A DNA stretch of 64,000 nucleotides from Mangrovibacter yixingensis (GTDB lineage: Bacteria; Pseudomonadota; Gammaproteobacteria; Enterobacterales; Enterobacteriaceae). Below the pieces are notes generated by a model. That model was given only the letters and a program-made list of their open reading frames with translations, searched no databases and was not told where the DNA came from. Position 1 is the first letter of the stretch. Every line of letters starts with the position of its first letter. The position numbers and the translations under genes are program-made. The stretch spans positions 124,001 to 188,000 of the forward strand of contig NZ_JAIVKM010000002.1 of assembly GCF_020523985.1 (NCBI RefSeq), given 5' to 3'. This document shows positions 19,196 to 28,892 of the stretch, one piece after another.

Positions 19196-20458
19196 ATGAA
19201 CAATACATTCACTGCACAGACTCTGCCTGAAGATATCAAGGCCACCATTGTGAACATGAAACGAACCTTGCGGGCTCAAATTGGCGATGTAGCAGGTCTG
19301 TTTAAGCAAGTTGAAGCCAAAATTACTCACGAACTGGCTGCAGCCCGTGAAGATGAGCAACGTTTTGGTACCGCCTGGCCGGTTGCCAGCCGCGAAGATA
19401 TTTTGTCGGGTAATATCAGTGATGCATTACGGGAACATATCAAACGGCGCGGTTGCCTGGTGGTAAAACAACATTTCCCCCGTGAACAGGCTCTGGCATG
19501 GGACCAATCCATGCTGAAATACCTGGACACCAATAAGTTCGACGATATTTACCGTGGCCCTGGCGATAACTTTTTCGGTTCGCTGGCCGCTTCACGCCCG
19601 GAAATTTACCCCATTTACTGGTCCCGCGCCCAAATGGAGGCCCGCCAAAGCGATGCAATGGCAGGTGTTCAATCATTTCTCAATCGCTTGTGGTCATTTG
19701 AATCACAAGGGAAACAGTGGTTTGACCCGGATGTCAGCGTTATTTACCCCGACCGAATCCGCCGCCGTTTACCCGGCACCACATCAAAAGGATTGGGGGC
19801 CCACACTGATTCAGGCGCACTGGAGCGTTGGTTATTGCCTGCTTACCAACAAGTATTCCGCCATATCTTCAATAACCAGTTTGGCCAATATGACCCATGG
19901 GATGCCGCCTGGCGGACAGATGTGGACGAATACGATGTCGATAACACCACCAAGTGCTCTGTTTTCCGCACCTTCCAGGGCTGGACTGCATTATCAGATA
20001 TGCTGCCAGGCCAGGGGCTCTTGCATGTCGTTCCTGTTCCCGAAGCCATGGCCCTGGTACTCCTGCGCCCGTTACTGAGTGATGTTCCGGAAGATGAACT
20101 CTGTGGTGTCGCACCTGGCCGTGTGTTACCTATTAGCGAGCAGTGGCATCCACTGTTGGCAAGTGGGTTGTGCAGTATTCCACAACTGGAAGCGGGTGAT
20201 TCTGTTTGGTGGCACTGCGATGTCATTCATGCAGTAGCGCCGGTAGAAAACCAACAAGGCTTCGGTAACGTCATGTATATTCCGGCAGCGCCTTTATGTG
20301 ATAAAAACCGCCGCTATGCCCGGCGTGTAGCCGAGGCACTGGAACAAGGAACCTCACCAGGCGATTTCCCCCGTGAAAACTACGAACAACACTGGCAAGA
20401 CCGGTTCCAGACTGCGGATTTAAACGGTAATGGCCGGCGCAGCTTAGGGATGAGTTAG
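19196..20458 (+). CDS. DUF1479 (YbiU-like) putative Fe(II)/2-oxoglutarate oxygenase
   Basis: The 420-residue protein belongs to the DUF1479 family, to which E. coli YbiU (421 residues) belongs. A likely metal triad is His and Asp in GLGAHTDSGALERW and a distal His in WWHCDVIHAVAP, the arrangement of the cupin-fold Fe(II)/2-oxoglutarate dioxygenases. No substrate can be named. AACAGGAG precedes the ATG by about seven bases. A nine-pair hairpin without T run follows at 20480-20504. Confidence 0.85.
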   Translation: MNNTFTAQTLPEDIKATIVNMKRTLRAQIGDVAGLFKQVEAKITHELAAAREDEQRFGTAWPVASREDILSGNISDALREHIKRRGCLVVKQHFPREQALAWDQSMLKYLDTNKFDDIYRGPGDNFFGSLAASRPEIYPIYWSRAQMEARQSDAMAGVQSFLNRLWSFESQGKQWFDPDVSVIYPDRIRRRLPGTTSKGLGAHTDSGALERWLLPAYQQVFRHIFNNQFGQYDPWDAAWRTDVDEYDVDNTTKCSVFRTFQGWTALSDMLPGQGLLHVVPVPEAMALVLLRPLLSDVPEDELCGVAPGRVLPISEQWHPLLASGLCSIPQLEAGDSVWWHCDVIHAVAPVENQQGFGNVMYIPAAPLCDKNRRYARRVAEALEQGTSPGDFPRENYEQHWQDRFQTADLNGNGRRSLGMS

Positions 20459-20580
20459 CACCACGTCTGATAACGGTCTGGCGCTCTGCTATTTACAGGG
20501 CGCCGGGGTCGCTACGCGTTTCTGCCAACCGCTGCTTTTTGTTACACTGGCAAAATCGAGGGTAATCAGTGAACTAAAAC

Positions 20581-21351
20581 ATGAATGCACGCCATCAAAA
20601 AATAATCCAGTTAGTGAATGACAAAGGCAGTGTCAGCGTTAACGAACTGTCGCAGCTTACTGGCGTTTCCGAAGTCACTATCCGCCAGGATCTGACCGCC
20701 CTGGAGCGCGAAAATTACTTAAAGCGTGTTCACGGTTCGGCCATTGCTATGGATCTGGAAGATGTGGGTGCACGCATGAATACTCGCTTTCCACTGAAAA
20801 AAAACCTGGCTGAATACGCTGCATCACTGGTTAAAGACGGGGAATCGGTGTTTATTGAAGGCGGCAGCACCAATGCGCTGCTGGCTCGCAGCCTGGCAGA
20901 TAACCCGTCAATTACCCTGGTAACGGTCAGCCACTATATTGCTCAACTGCTTAAAAATGCTCGTTGCGAAGTTATTGTCCTGGGCGGTTTGTACCAAAAA
21001 GGGAGTGAGTCTGTTGTTGGCCCGTTAACCCGCCTGTGTATCCAGCATGTGCATTTTCAAAAAGCGTTTATTGGCGTTGATGGCTGGCATAAAGACACCG
21101 GGTTTACCGGACGTAATATGATGCGCAGTGATGTGGTTTGTGCCCTGCTGGATAAAGGCATTGAAGCCATCGCGTTAACCGATTCATCAAAATTCGGAAT
21201 CATTCACCCTTACCCATTATCCACGGAAAACCATGGGTTTCGCCATGTGATAACCGATTCCCTGCTGCCTGAAAACGCGCTGAAATGCATGCAAGAACAG
21301 GGTGTCCAGGTAGACCTGATTCACGAAGCTGCAGCCATAAAATCCTTGTAA
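20581..21351 (+). CDS. yciT: DeoR-family regulator YciT
   Basis: The 256 residues align closely with E. coli YciT (249). The N-terminal HTH is GSVSVNELSQLTGVSEVTIRQDL and the sensor domain has IEGGSTNALLARSL, VGPLTRLCIQHVHFQKAFIG and LTDSSKFG. YciT is linked to osmotic-stress gene control in E. coli. It is a single gene with its own terminator and is not at its E. coli location. Confidence 0.87.
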   Translation: MNARHQKIIQLVNDKGSVSVNELSQLTGVSEVTIRQDLTALERENYLKRVHGSAIAMDLEDVGARMNTRFPLKKNLAEYAASLVKDGESVFIEGGSTNALLARSLADNPSITLVTVSHYIAQLLKNARCEVIVLGGLYQKGSESVVGPLTRLCIQHVHFQKAFIGVDGWHKDTGFTGRNMMRSDVVCALLDKGIEAIALTDSSKFGIIHPYPLSTENHGFRHVITDSLLPENALKCMQEQGVQVDLIHEAAAIKSL

Positions 21352-21352
21352 A

Positions 21353-21375
21353 AAGCCGCGTGGCTGCGGCTTTCC
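21353..21375 (+). terminator. Terminator of yciT
   Basis: AAAGCCGC/GCGGCTTT stem directly after the yciT stop, followed by a short pyrimidine stretch. Confidence 0.75.
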
Positions 21376-21441
21376 GGCTACATCAGGGGCTTTAGATATT
21401 ACCTGTTACCTCCTTATATTTTACTGGCTTAGCCTGTAATA

Positions 21442-21625
21442 CCTCATAAATAGCACTTCACAAGTAATACTTCATAATTATTACTTGTGAAGTAACACCT
21501 GCGAAGTGACACTTCACACCTCTTAATGATTCATTCATACTGGCCCGGTTGACTGCCCTTCCTTGCAGGAAGGCGAATTAGTTCAGAACATGTAATATAT
21601 ATGAAGTAGCAAGTATTACTTCATA
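21442..21625. repeat. Iteron array upstream of the ParA gene (centromere-like)
   Basis: The 7-mer (C/A)TTCA(C/T)A recurs in exact 14-bp steps at 21442 (CCTCATA), 21456 (CTTCACA) and 21470 (CTTCATA). It recurs in the same phase at 21512 (CTTCACA), with degenerate copies at 21484 and 21498. Further copies are at 21533 and 21619, and inverted copies at 21486 and 21600. The last copies reach the ribosome site of the ParA gene, so a bound partition protein could repress it. Confidence 0.8.
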
Positions 21626-21644
21626 CTTAACATTGGAGGTTGCA

Positions 21645-22280
21645 GTGATAACAATTGTGGGTTGTAACAAGGGTGGTGCAGCCAAGACAACAACAGCGAT
21701 TAACCTTGCTGTTGGCCTTGCACAACAAGGTAACGATGTGTGCCTGGTAGATGCAGATGTGCAACGCTCTGCCGCCAGGTGGATTGGTGAGCGGGAAGAA
21801 GCAGGGTTAAGCCCGGCGATCACTCTGGTTGAAAAACGGGATAACATTGCCGCCACACTGCGAAGCCTGAACGAGAAATATACCCACGTTATTGTTGATG
21901 TAACCGGGCGTAATAGCCGCGAACTGGTAACAGGTGGTACTGTCGCCGATGTCATTATTGCCCCACACCAAAGTTCACAACTGGATCTCGATACGCTTAT
22001 TGAGCTGCAACAGCAGGTTATCTCATGGCGCGACCTTAACCCGGAACTTAAAGTGTTCGGTTACCAGACAATGGCAACCACCAACCCACTGATTCGCGGC
22101 AATGAGCGCTATGAGTTTCTGGAATATATTAAAGAATTTCCGGAAATCACCCCACTCAATGCAATAGCCTGCTTTCGCAAGGTTTACCGTGATGTTATGC
22201 CTCAAGGAAAATCTGTTATGGAAACCAGTAATGAACAGGCGAAAAATGAAGTGATTGCACTGATTAAGGAGGTGTTCTGA
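21645..22280 (+). CDS. parA: ParA-family partition ATPase (plasmid type Ib)
   Basis: A 211-residue ParA/MinD-family ATPase without an N-terminal HTH, the form found in type Ib plasmid partition. It has the deviant Walker A GCNKGGAAKTT (Lys9 and Lys14), LVDADVQRSAARW, and VIVDVTGRNSREL as the Walker B region. The GTG at 21645 is chosen because GGAGG lies five bases before it; a longer frame from a TTG would start inside that ribosome site. The stop codon overlaps the next start in TGATG. Iteron arrays lie on both sides. Confidence 0.87.
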   Translation: MITIVGCNKGGAAKTTTAINLAVGLAQQGNDVCLVDADVQRSAARWIGEREEAGLSPAITLVEKRDNIAATLRSLNEKYTHVIVDVTGRNSRELVTGGTVADVIIAPHQSSQLDLDTLIELQQQVISWRDLNPELKVFGYQTMATTNPLIRGNERYEFLEYIKEFPEITPLNAIACFRKVYRDVMPQGKSVMETSNEQAKNEVIALIKEVF

Positions 22281-22576
22281 TGGCACTGAAAAAGCCCAGC
22301 CAGCAAGCATCTGCCACCCGGAAATATGCCAGCGACCAGGACATAGAACAACTGGCTGAGCGCCTGGCTGGCAAACCTTACGGTTCGCCGGGTAACAGTA
22401 CACCGGTTACAGAAGCGGAAGACCCGCTGAAACGCACCACTATCTCATTGCCAGCATCGCTACTGGATAAAACCGAAGATACGGCACTACGAAATAAACG
22501 CAGTGGCCGCGAACCGAAAAGTGTCAGTGCGCTGGTTCGTGATGCACTGGCGGAATACTTTAAAAACCACCCGTAA
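22280..22576 (+). CDS. Ribbon-helix-helix DNA-binding partner of ParA (ParB/ParG-like)
   Basis: A 98-residue protein with a flexible, charged N-terminus (about 1-50) and a C-terminal ribbon-helix-helix: RTTISLPASLLDKTEDTALR, then SALVRDALAEYF. This layout is that of small centromere-binding proteins encoded after type Ib ParA. Its likely targets are the flanking (C/A)TTCA(C/T)A iterons. The start overlaps the ParA stop by one base. Confidence 0.8.
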   Translation: MALKKPSQQASATRKYASDQDIEQLAERLAGKPYGSPGNSTPVTEAEDPLKRTTISLPASLLDKTEDTALRNKRSGREPKSVSALVRDALAEYFKNHP

Positions 22577-22582
22577 TAAAGC

Positions 22583-22624
22583 AAACCCCGCTGCGGCTGC
22601 ACAACAGGCAGCCTGCGGGGTTTA
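22583..22624 (+). terminator. Terminator of the partition operon
   Basis: AAACCCCGC pairs with GCGGGGTTT, with an inner GGCTGC/GCAGCC stem, seven bases after the RHH stop codon. Confidence 0.85.
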
Positions 22625-22655
22625 GTAACAAAGAGCTGTGAATGAACATGTATTT

Positions 22656-22722
22656 ATTCATATCCGCATTATTCATAAATACGTAATTCATAAGCACGCC
22701 ATTCATAAACGCATCATTCACA
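22656..22722 (+). repeat. Downstream iteron array 1, 15-bp period
   Basis: ATTCATA occurs at 22656, 22671, 22686 and 22701, with ATTCACA at 22716. That is five same-strand copies exactly 15 bp apart, separated by variable 8-bp spacers. An inverted TATGAAG follows at 22725. Confidence 0.9.
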
Positions 22723-22826
22723 AGTATGAAGTATTAATACCAGCCCGTGGCACTCTGCAGTTTTTCTCCCCTTGCTCCCGGCACAGTTCACCACCTGTTA
22801 TCTGCTGTGAGTCTTCCCGTTCAACA

Positions 22827-22889
22827 CCTCATATTTATTAATTCATACTTATTACTTCACACTTAATCATTCACATTTATTACTTCACA
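22827..22889 (+). repeat. Downstream iteron array 2, 14-bp period
   Basis: CCTCATA at 22827, ATTCATA at 22841, CTTCACA at 22855, ATTCACA at 22869 and CTTCACA at 22883 are exactly 14 bp apart on one strand. The element lies between the partition operon terminator and the glycyl-radical gene; nothing else is seen in this gap. Confidence 0.9.
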
Positions 22890-22960
22890 TTTAATACATA
22901 GTAATTATGCTGCGTATTGTTCGCGCCACACCACAGGCCTGGTATGGCGCCAGTTGCGTA

Positions 22961-25393
22961 TCACAATACATGTTCAGTGCGGGCGATAATGTCATCCTGG
23001 GTATCTGGCGACAGCGCAGTAAAGAACGCCGAATATCCGGCCACACGCACCACCAGGTCACGGTACTGGTCAGGATGTTTTTTCGCTTCAACCAGTGTTT
23101 CACGGGAAACAATGTTGTACTGAATATGCCAGCCTTTATAGGTTTCAAAGAAAGTGCGCAGTAAAAACATCAGTTTTTCGCGGTCTGCCGGGTTATCCAG
23201 GGTGGAAGGGTTGAGCTTCTGGTTAAGTAACACGCCACCAAGAATTGAGCCAGTGGGCAATTTACCAACAGAGCTGATCACCGCGGTAGGCCCAAGGTGG
23301 TCGGTGCCAGATGCCGGGCTTGCCCCCTCCGCCAGTGGCGCATGGGCTTTTCGCCCGTCCGGGGTCGCCATTGTTGCCGCGCCAAATGGCACATTCGCAG
23401 AAATAGAAGAAGTGCCCGCATAGTAATTACCGCCAATGGGTCCACGCCCGTAACGGGGGTTATGGTACTGCTTCAGCTCATCAATATATGTTTGATACGC
23501 ACGAACTAACAGAGCATCTACAGACTCATCGTCATTACCGTATTTCGGGGCGCGGTTAACCAGTACCTGGCGTAGTTGTTCAAACTCCGCACCTGCAAAA
23601 TCATCTGCCAGTGCGTTGGCCAGTTGTGGCTGGCTGATTGCCTGGTCGTCAAATACCAGTTGTTTCACCGCGGCCAGGCTGTTACCCAGGTTCGCGATTC
23701 CCACCTGCAAACCAGAAACCCAGTCATATTTCGCCCCACCCTGCTTAATGGTTTTCGCCCGCTCAATGCAGTTATCCACCAGCGCTGAGCAAAGAATATC
23801 GTGGGCATTTTCTTCTAGCACTGTATCCACGACATATTCGATCTCGATAGATTTACGCGTGTAATAGCGAATTTGGTTATCCCAGGCGGCCAGTACAGAT
23901 TCAAAATCAGCAAAGTTACCAGCAGCAAGGGCTTCAGATTGCGCATGGAATACCTGGCCACTGGTGGCATCACGGCCTCCATCCAGCGCCGCCAGCATGA
24001 CACGGGCAAAGTTAATAAAGCTCATGCCAGTACACCGGTAGCCCCATTTGCCCCCCACCGCCGTTTCAATACACCCAATGGCGGCATATTGATACGCATC
24101 TTCCGGTAACACACCCAGGCGAATAAACTCAGGAATAACAATTTCATCGTTATTAAACGCTGGCATACCGAAACCACAACGAATCACCTGCACACAGGCA
24201 TCGAGAAAGTCATCACCCATACCTGCATGGTAGCGCACACTCAGGTTGGGCTGGGTGGAACCCAGCCGCCCGCAGGATTCCAGAATAGACCAGGATAAAG
24301 GGTTAACGGCATCAGTCGGTTTACCATTCACCAGGTTCTGGCCACCGATAGTCACATTCTGGTACAGCGGGCTACCCGCAGAAGCTTTAGAATGCGAACC
24401 TGAACGGATCTTGTTAACTTCCAGCAGCTTCAGCCAGCAACTTTGCAGTAATTCAATAGCTTGCTCGCGGCTCAGGGACTGTTCCAGTTCAACATCGCGC
24501 CGGTACCACGGGTAGAGATACTGATCCATGCGTCCGAAGGAAACAGAGTGGCCATTGGATTCGATTTGCAGAATCAACTGGATGAAATAGCACAACTGCA
24601 GTGCCTGCCAGAAAGTTTTCGGCGGCTCATGGGCAATCACATCGCAGTTATGGGCTATTGCCCGTAACTCTTCGCGCCGTTCAGCACGTGTTTCGCGTTC
24701 TGCCATATTCCGGGCCAGGTCTGCATAGCGGGTGATATGCTGGCTGACCGCCTCCAGAGTAATATCCACCGCTTTTAAGAACTGCTCGCCGTGCAAATCT
24801 TCCAGCACCGTCAAGTTAATCAGTGCGCGCCGGGTATTAACTGTTTCACGCAGCCCATCCAACCCCTTCTCAAGCAACACCGGGAAATCCACCGCCAGGT
24901 GGGCATCCCCGGAAGTCATATTGCCTTCTGCTTTAATAATACCGGTATCGAGAATAGCCTTTTGCTCGGCGGTAAACATGCCGAAACACCTGTCCTGAAC
25001 GGTTTGCCCACGCCACCACGGGCACAGCTTATGCAAAATTTGCTTATTCTCTTCACTCACGGAGAACCCGGCACCAGGGCGTTCTGCCAGTTCATCAATT
25101 TCTTTCTCAATCCATGAAACGGTGTATTCCGGGAATATGGGTGCGGCACGTAGCTCACTTGCCTGGTTTCCCACAATCAATTCGTCGTGCTGAATCCAGA
25201 TAGTACGCTGCGCCAGGTGATGCGCCAGAGCCAGTGCACGGCGCACAGCTACCGGTTTATCCATATTCTGCTGGTACACTTCGGTGTAATGCTGCGCGCG
25301 CTCGGTGCAAACAGGAGGTTTGACGATATGCACCAGGGCTGCTTTGTGTGCCGTAATTCGGTCGGTCAGGACATCAAGTTTCAACTGTGTCAT
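22961..25393 (-). CDS. pflF: Glycyl-radical enzyme PflF (YbiW-like)
   Basis: An 810-residue glycyl-radical enzyme very close to E. coli YbiW/PflF. The thiyl cysteine lies in YAAIGCIETAVGG (Cys441) and the radical glycine in RVAGYSAFFTALSP (about Gly786). The single Cys-Ile-Glu active site resembles dehydratase-type members more than pyruvate formate-lyase, which has two adjacent cysteines; the substrate is unknown. The frame is open 41 codons further upstream, but the ATG at 25393 gives the family start MTQLKLDVL and follows a GAGGA. It is cotranscribed with its activase four bases upstream. Confidence 0.93.
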   Translation of the reverse strand: MTQLKLDVLTDRITAHKAALVHIVKPPVCTERAQHYTEVYQQNMDKPVAVRRALALAHHLAQRTIWIQHDELIVGNQASELRAAPIFPEYTVSWIEKEIDELAERPGAGFSVSEENKQILHKLCPWWRGQTVQDRCFGMFTAEQKAILDTGIIKAEGNMTSGDAHLAVDFPVLLEKGLDGLRETVNTRRALINLTVLEDLHGEQFLKAVDITLEAVSQHITRYADLARNMAERETRAERREELRAIAHNCDVIAHEPPKTFWQALQLCYFIQLILQIESNGHSVSFGRMDQYLYPWYRRDVELEQSLSREQAIELLQSCWLKLLEVNKIRSGSHSKASAGSPLYQNVTIGGQNLVNGKPTDAVNPLSWSILESCGRLGSTQPNLSVRYHAGMGDDFLDACVQVIRCGFGMPAFNNDEIVIPEFIRLGVLPEDAYQYAAIGCIETAVGGKWGYRCTGMSFINFARVMLAALDGGRDATSGQVFHAQSEALAAGNFADFESVLAAWDNQIRYYTRKSIEIEYVVDTVLEENAHDILCSALVDNCIERAKTIKQGGAKYDWVSGLQVGIANLGNSLAAVKQLVFDDQAISQPQLANALADDFAGAEFEQLRQVLVNRAPKYGNDDESVDALLVRAYQTYIDELKQYHNPRYGRGPIGGNYYAGTSSISANVPFGAATMATPDGRKAHAPLAEGASPASGTDHLGPTAVISSVGKLPTGSILGGVLLNQKLNPSTLDNPADREKLMFLLRTFFETYKGWHIQYNIVSRETLVEAKKHPDQYRDLVVRVAGYSAFFTALSPDTQDDIIARTEHVL

Positions 25394-25397
25394 AGAG

Positions 25398-26300
25398 TTA
25401 TCCTCGTAAAATGGCTGCCAGGCCTTTTTGGTGTGCATATGACTGAGCAAAAGTAAGCAGAGCCGGGTTATCCAGCGGTTTGCCCGGCGCTTCATAAGGT
25501 TGGTTAAGCAAGGCATATTTGTTCATGCCCAGCGTGTGGTAAGGCAGAAAATGTATTTGTTCAACGCCGGGTAACCCGGCAGCAAAATCCACAATGCTGC
25601 GTACCGCGTCTTCATTGGCATTAAAACCAGGGACTAAAGGCACGCGGATGACCACCTGTGCGCCCTGTTCTGCCAGGCGTTGCAAGTTAGCCATAACCCG
25701 CCGTGCGGATCCCCGGGTCCAGGTTTTGAATAACCCAGCGTGGGTATGTTTCAGGTCGGCCAGAAAAAGCCGGGTAAAAGGCAGGCAGGATTCAATATTG
25801 TGCCAGGGAACATGCAGGCAGGTTTCCACAGCAGTATGAATGCCCGCTTCATGGCTTGCCCGCAACAGTGCCAGGGCTAATTCCGGGTTCATAAAGGGTT
25901 CACCGCCGGAAAGTGTTACCCCGCCACCACTGCGCTGGTAAAACGGCTTATCACGCAGAACCACCTGCATGATGTCGTCTACTGTGCGGTTTTCCCCACA
26001 CACTGCCAGCGCCTGGCTGGGGCAACAATTCACCAGAGCCTCTACTGCGCTAGCAGAAAGTTTGCCACGGGCAATATCCAGCCTGCCGTCTGCTGTGCGA
26101 GTAATAGCCTCCGGGGCTACCTGGCAACAACGAGTGCAACCTGCAAGGCACTGGCGGGCATCGAACAACACTTCCGGTTCTGCACTGCGGCTTTCCGGGT
26201 TCTGGCACCAACGGCAGCCCAGAGAACAACCTTTCAGGAAGACAACAGTACGGATACCAGGCCCGTCATGGGTGGAATACCGCTGGATATTAAAAATCAT
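25398..26300 (-). CDS. pflE: Glycyl-radical enzyme activating protein PflE (YbiY-like)
   Basis: A 300-residue radical-SAM activase that places the glycyl radical on PflF under anaerobic conditions. The SAM-cluster motif is CSLGCRWC near residues 28-35. It is followed by a cysteine-rich insert ([17 protein letters not shown]) typical of auxiliary iron-sulfur clusters, and [12 protein letters not shown]. The ATG at 26300 has GGAGG four bases before it and matches the E. coli YbiY start [18 protein letters not shown]. Confidence 0.94.
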   Translation of the reverse strand: MIFNIQRYSTHDGPGIRTVVFLKGCSLGCRWCQNPESRSAEPEVLFDARQCLAGCTRCCQVAPEAITRTADGRLDIARGKLSASAVEALVNCCPSQALAVCGENRTVDDIMQVVLRDKPFYQRSGGGVTLSGGEPFMNPELALALLRASHEAGIHTAVETCLHVPWHNIESCLPFTRLFLADLKHTHAGLFKTWTRGSARRVMANLQRLAEQGAQVVIRVPLVPGFNANEDAVRSIVDFAAGLPGVEQIHFLPYHTLGMNKYALLNQPYEAPGKPLDNPALLTFAQSYAHQKGLAAILRG

Positions 26301-26338
26301 CTCGCCTCCGGCTTGTGTTTCGTATAAAAATAAAAACA

Positions 26339-26348
26339 CTTTCGAAAG
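26339..26348. promoter_or_regulatory. Palindrome in the pflE/fsaA divergent promoter region
   Basis: CTTTCGAAAG is a perfect 10-bp palindrome in the 138-base gap between pflE and fsaA. It could be an operator for a DeoR-type or other repressor; no protein can be assigned. Confidence 0.35.
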
Positions 26349-26438
26349 AAAGAAAATTTGATTTCCGACAACAAAAAACACGCTCGCAGGCCTATGATGA
26401 TGAAAAGCCGCGAACCATCACAATTTCAGGAGTTGAAC

Positions 26439-27101
26439 ATGGAGCTCTACCTCGATACCGCTGATACCCAGGCTGTGAAAAAACTGGCCCGCATCCTTCC
26501 TCTTGCAGGTGTGACAACCAACCCCAGTATTGTTGCCAGCAGTAAACAACGGCCGGAAAACCTGTTGCCTGCGTTATACGATGCGCTGGGGGGAACCGGG
26601 CAGTTGTTCGCCCAGGTAATGGCCGATACCGCGCAGGGAATGGTGGATGACGCAAGAAAACTACGGGCAATTATTCCGGACCTGGTTGTGAAAATACCGG
26701 TAACACCTGAAGGGCTGGCAGCAATTAAGTGCCTGAGTCTGGAAGGTATTCCTACGCTGGGGACAGCTGTTTACGGTGCCGCTCAAGGGCTGTTATCCGC
26801 ACTGGCAGGGGCACGCTATGTTGCACCGTATATTAACCGGGTGGATGCCCAGGGCGGGAGTGGTATTGAATTAGTGAATGACCTGCAGTCACTGTTAGTT
26901 CAACACGCGCCCCAGGCACAAGTGCTAGCCGCCAGCTTTAAAACCCCCCGCCAGGCGCTGGACTGCCTGCTGGCAGGTTGCGGAGCCATTACGCTGCCCG
27001 TGGATGTCGCAACACAATTTATTTCGGCACCGGCGGTAACAGCGGCTGTTGAAAAATTTGAGCAAGACTGGCAGGGCGCTTTCGGCAGTAAACAGCTGTA
27101 A
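26439..27101 (+). CDS. fsaA: Fructose-6-phosphate aldolase
   Basis: FsaA is a class I aldolase that cleaves fructose 6-phosphate to dihydroxyacetone and glyceraldehyde 3-phosphate. The 220 residues match E. coli FsaA in length: [24 protein letters not shown], the Schiff-base lysine in DLVVKIPVT, and [18 protein letters not shown]. The ATG at 26439 follows AGGAG; the longer open frame has no ribosome site. It is divergent from pflE-pflF and converges on a deoR-type gene 11 bases away. Confidence 0.94.
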   Translation: MELYLDTADTQAVKKLARILPLAGVTTNPSIVASSKQRPENLLPALYDALGGTGQLFAQVMADTAQGMVDDARKLRAIIPDLVVKIPVTPEGLAAIKCLSLEGIPTLGTAVYGAAQGLLSALAGARYVAPYINRVDAQGGSGIELVNDLQSLLVQHAPQAQVLAASFKTPRQALDCLLAGCGAITLPVDVATQFISAPAVTAAVEKFEQDWQGAFGSKQL

Positions 27102-27112
27102 GGCGGGAAAGA

Positions 27113-27898
27113 TTACACCGTGCCTCTGGCAGATGCCGCATCCGCCAACACCAGGGGCACGCCTTCACCTTCCAGTTGCCGGGCATATGCGGCTTCAAGC
27201 CCGGCATCAGTAACGATATCAGTAAAAGCAGGTAAGCGAGCCACATGGAAAAGTGACCACAAACCGTACTTACTGCTGTCTGCCAGTAACACCCGACGGC
27301 GAGCATTCATCATAATATCCTGTTTGATACCGGCCTTTTCTTCCGTTGGTGCCGTCACGCCTTTCTCCCAATCCCAGCCATTGCAACTGACAAAGGCAAT
27401 ATCCGGGCAGATGTGGCGTAACAAACGGCGGCCATGTTCACCAATGCATGACTGGCTGCTGTCATCAATGCGCCCACCAATAATAGTGACTTCGATTTGT
27501 TTGAATTCACTTAAAAATAGCGCGATATGCAGATCGCTGGTGATAACCCGTAAAGGCAGGTGAGTAAGCTGGCGGGCCAGTTCCATGGTGGTGGTACCGG
27601 CATCCAGTACCACGGCATCGTTGGCATTAACCATCTTTGCCGCAGCGCTGGCAATAAGGAATTTTTCTTGCTGGTTACGCTGCATTTTCTCAAGCGTAGT
27701 GGGCTGCGAAGGGAGAAACCGGTTAAGGGTAACACCACCGTGTGTCCGGCTGACCACCCCTTCTTCATCCAACTTGACTAAATCACGGCGTACCGTTGCG
27801 GGAGAGGCTCCCGTTGCAGCCACCAGTTGGTCCACAGTAACCAGATTATGGCTTTTAAGATAATCCATAATCTGTTCAAGGCGGTTATATCCCTTCAT
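27113..27898 (-). CDS. DeoR-family regulator of the acid-sugar island
   Basis: A 261-residue DeoR-family repressor: [33 protein letters not shown], then a sensor domain with [15 protein letters not shown] and LLADSSKYG. It starts 13 bases after pdxA2 stops, so it is the third gene of dtnK-pdxA2-deoR. It probably controls both that operon and the divergent one through the shared palindromes near 30218 and 30321. The effector is likely a phosphorylated four-carbon intermediate (inference). Confidence 0.85.
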   Translation of the reverse strand: MKGYNRLEQIMDYLKSHNLVTVDQLVAATGASPATVRRDLVKLDEEGVVSRTHGGVTLNRFLPSQPTTLEKMQRNQQEKFLIASAAAKMVNANDAVVLDAGTTTMELARQLTHLPLRVITSDLHIALFLSEFKQIEVTIIGGRIDDSSQSCIGEHGRRLLRHICPDIAFVSCNGWDWEKGVTAPTEEKAGIKQDIMMNARRRVLLADSSKYGLWSLFHVARLPAFTDIVTDAGLEAAYARQLEGEGVPLVLADAASARGTV

Positions 27899-27911
27899 AG
27901 CACTCTTACGC

Positions 27912-28892
27912 CTAAGCCAGTTGCATCGCCAGTTTTATCGAAACCGCCATGCTCTCAGACTTTGCTTTACCTGTCCAGGCAATATCAAATGCGGTACCGT
28001 GGTCAGCCGAAGTACGAATAAACGGCAACCCGGCAGTGATATTCACCCCGTCATAAAAGCCCAGCAACTTAAGTGGAATATGCCCTTGATCGTGGTACAT
28101 CGCGACCACCATGTCATACATGCCTTCATTACATTGCATATAAACTGTATCGGGCGGGCACGGGCCATACACATCCACACCCTGCTCTTTCATTGCGGCA
28201 ACAGCCGGGCCGACAATACGAATTTCTTCATCACCAAACAGGCCGTTTTCCCCGGCATGAGGGTTCACCCCGGCCACCGCAATGCGCGGGTGGGTGAAAC
28301 CAACACGTTTCAGGAACTGGTCTGCCAGGCGAATCACGGTTTCTACACGTGGCTGATTAAGCGTGTCGAGAAACTTACGCAGTGCAATATGCGTGGAAAC
28401 ATGAATCACTTTCAGCGTGTCGGTGTATAGCACCATGGCGTAATCTTTGCTGTTGGTGAGCTTAGCCAAAAGCTCAGTATGCCCTGGGTACAAATGCCCG
28501 GCAGCATGCAACGCCTCTTTATTGAGCGGTGCGGTGGCAATCGCACTCACATCCCCCGCCATCGCCAGTTCGGTCGCACGCTTAACACAACGGTAGGCCA
28601 GGTCACCAGCCTGTTTTTGGACTTTCCCAGGTTCAAGCGCCTGAGGGTCTGCAAGGGGTTCATCAATCACGTTGATAATCCCTGGTGCAAACTGAGCCTG
28701 GCTTACCTGGTCGATAATGCGCAATTCTGCAGGTTTAGTAATTTGTAATGCCAGAATACGGCGTAACGTTGCCGCACAACCGACGACAACAGCGGGAATG
28801 CCTGATAACTCGCCATCAGCCAGTGAACTGATGATAATTTCCGGGCCAATGCCCGCCGGGTCACCCATGGTAATTGCGATAACGTTGGTCAC
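27912..28892 (-). CDS. pdxA2: 4-hydroxythreonine-4-phosphate dehydrogenase-like PdxA2
   Basis: PdxA2 enzymes oxidise and decarboxylate D-threonate (or D-erythronate) 4-phosphate to dihydroxyacetone phosphate. The 326-residue product closely follows Salmonella PdxA2: [21 protein letters not shown], the metal-binding histidines in [24 protein letters not shown] and [15 protein letters not shown]. The start is GTG at 28892, overlapping the dtnK stop in GTGA. The distant housekeeping pdxA is not in the window. Confidence 0.9.
   Translation of the reverse strand: MTNVIAITMGDPAGIGPEIIISSLADGELSGIPAVVVGCAATLRRILALQITKPAELRIIDQVSQAQFAPGIINVIDEPLADPQALEPGKVQKQAGDLAYRCVKRATELAMAGDVSAIATAPLNKEALHAAGHLYPGHTELLAKLTNSKDYAMVLYTDTLKVIHVSTHIALRKFLDTLNQPRVETVIRLADQFLKRVGFTHPRIAVAGVNPHAGENGLFGDEEIRIVGPAVAAMKEQGVDVYGPCPPDTVYMQCNEGMYDMVVAMYHDQGHIPLKLLGFYDGVNITAGLPFIRTSADHGTAFDIAWTGKAKSESMAVSIKLAMQLA

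Noticed and set aside
21633-21644. TTG start four codons upstream of the ParA start
   Set aside because: It lies within the ribosome site that serves the GTG at 21645.
22638-22841. A 67-codon frame with a repeating Ile-His-Lys pattern downstream of the partition genes
   Set aside because: The amino acid periodicity is the product of the 15-bp iterons; there is no ribosome site and the frame ends in unrelated sequence.
22656-22889. CRISPR-like regularly spaced repeats
   Set aside because: The repeat unit is only 7 bp with 7-8 bp spacers, far below CRISPR dimensions, and no cas genes are present; partition iterons explain it.
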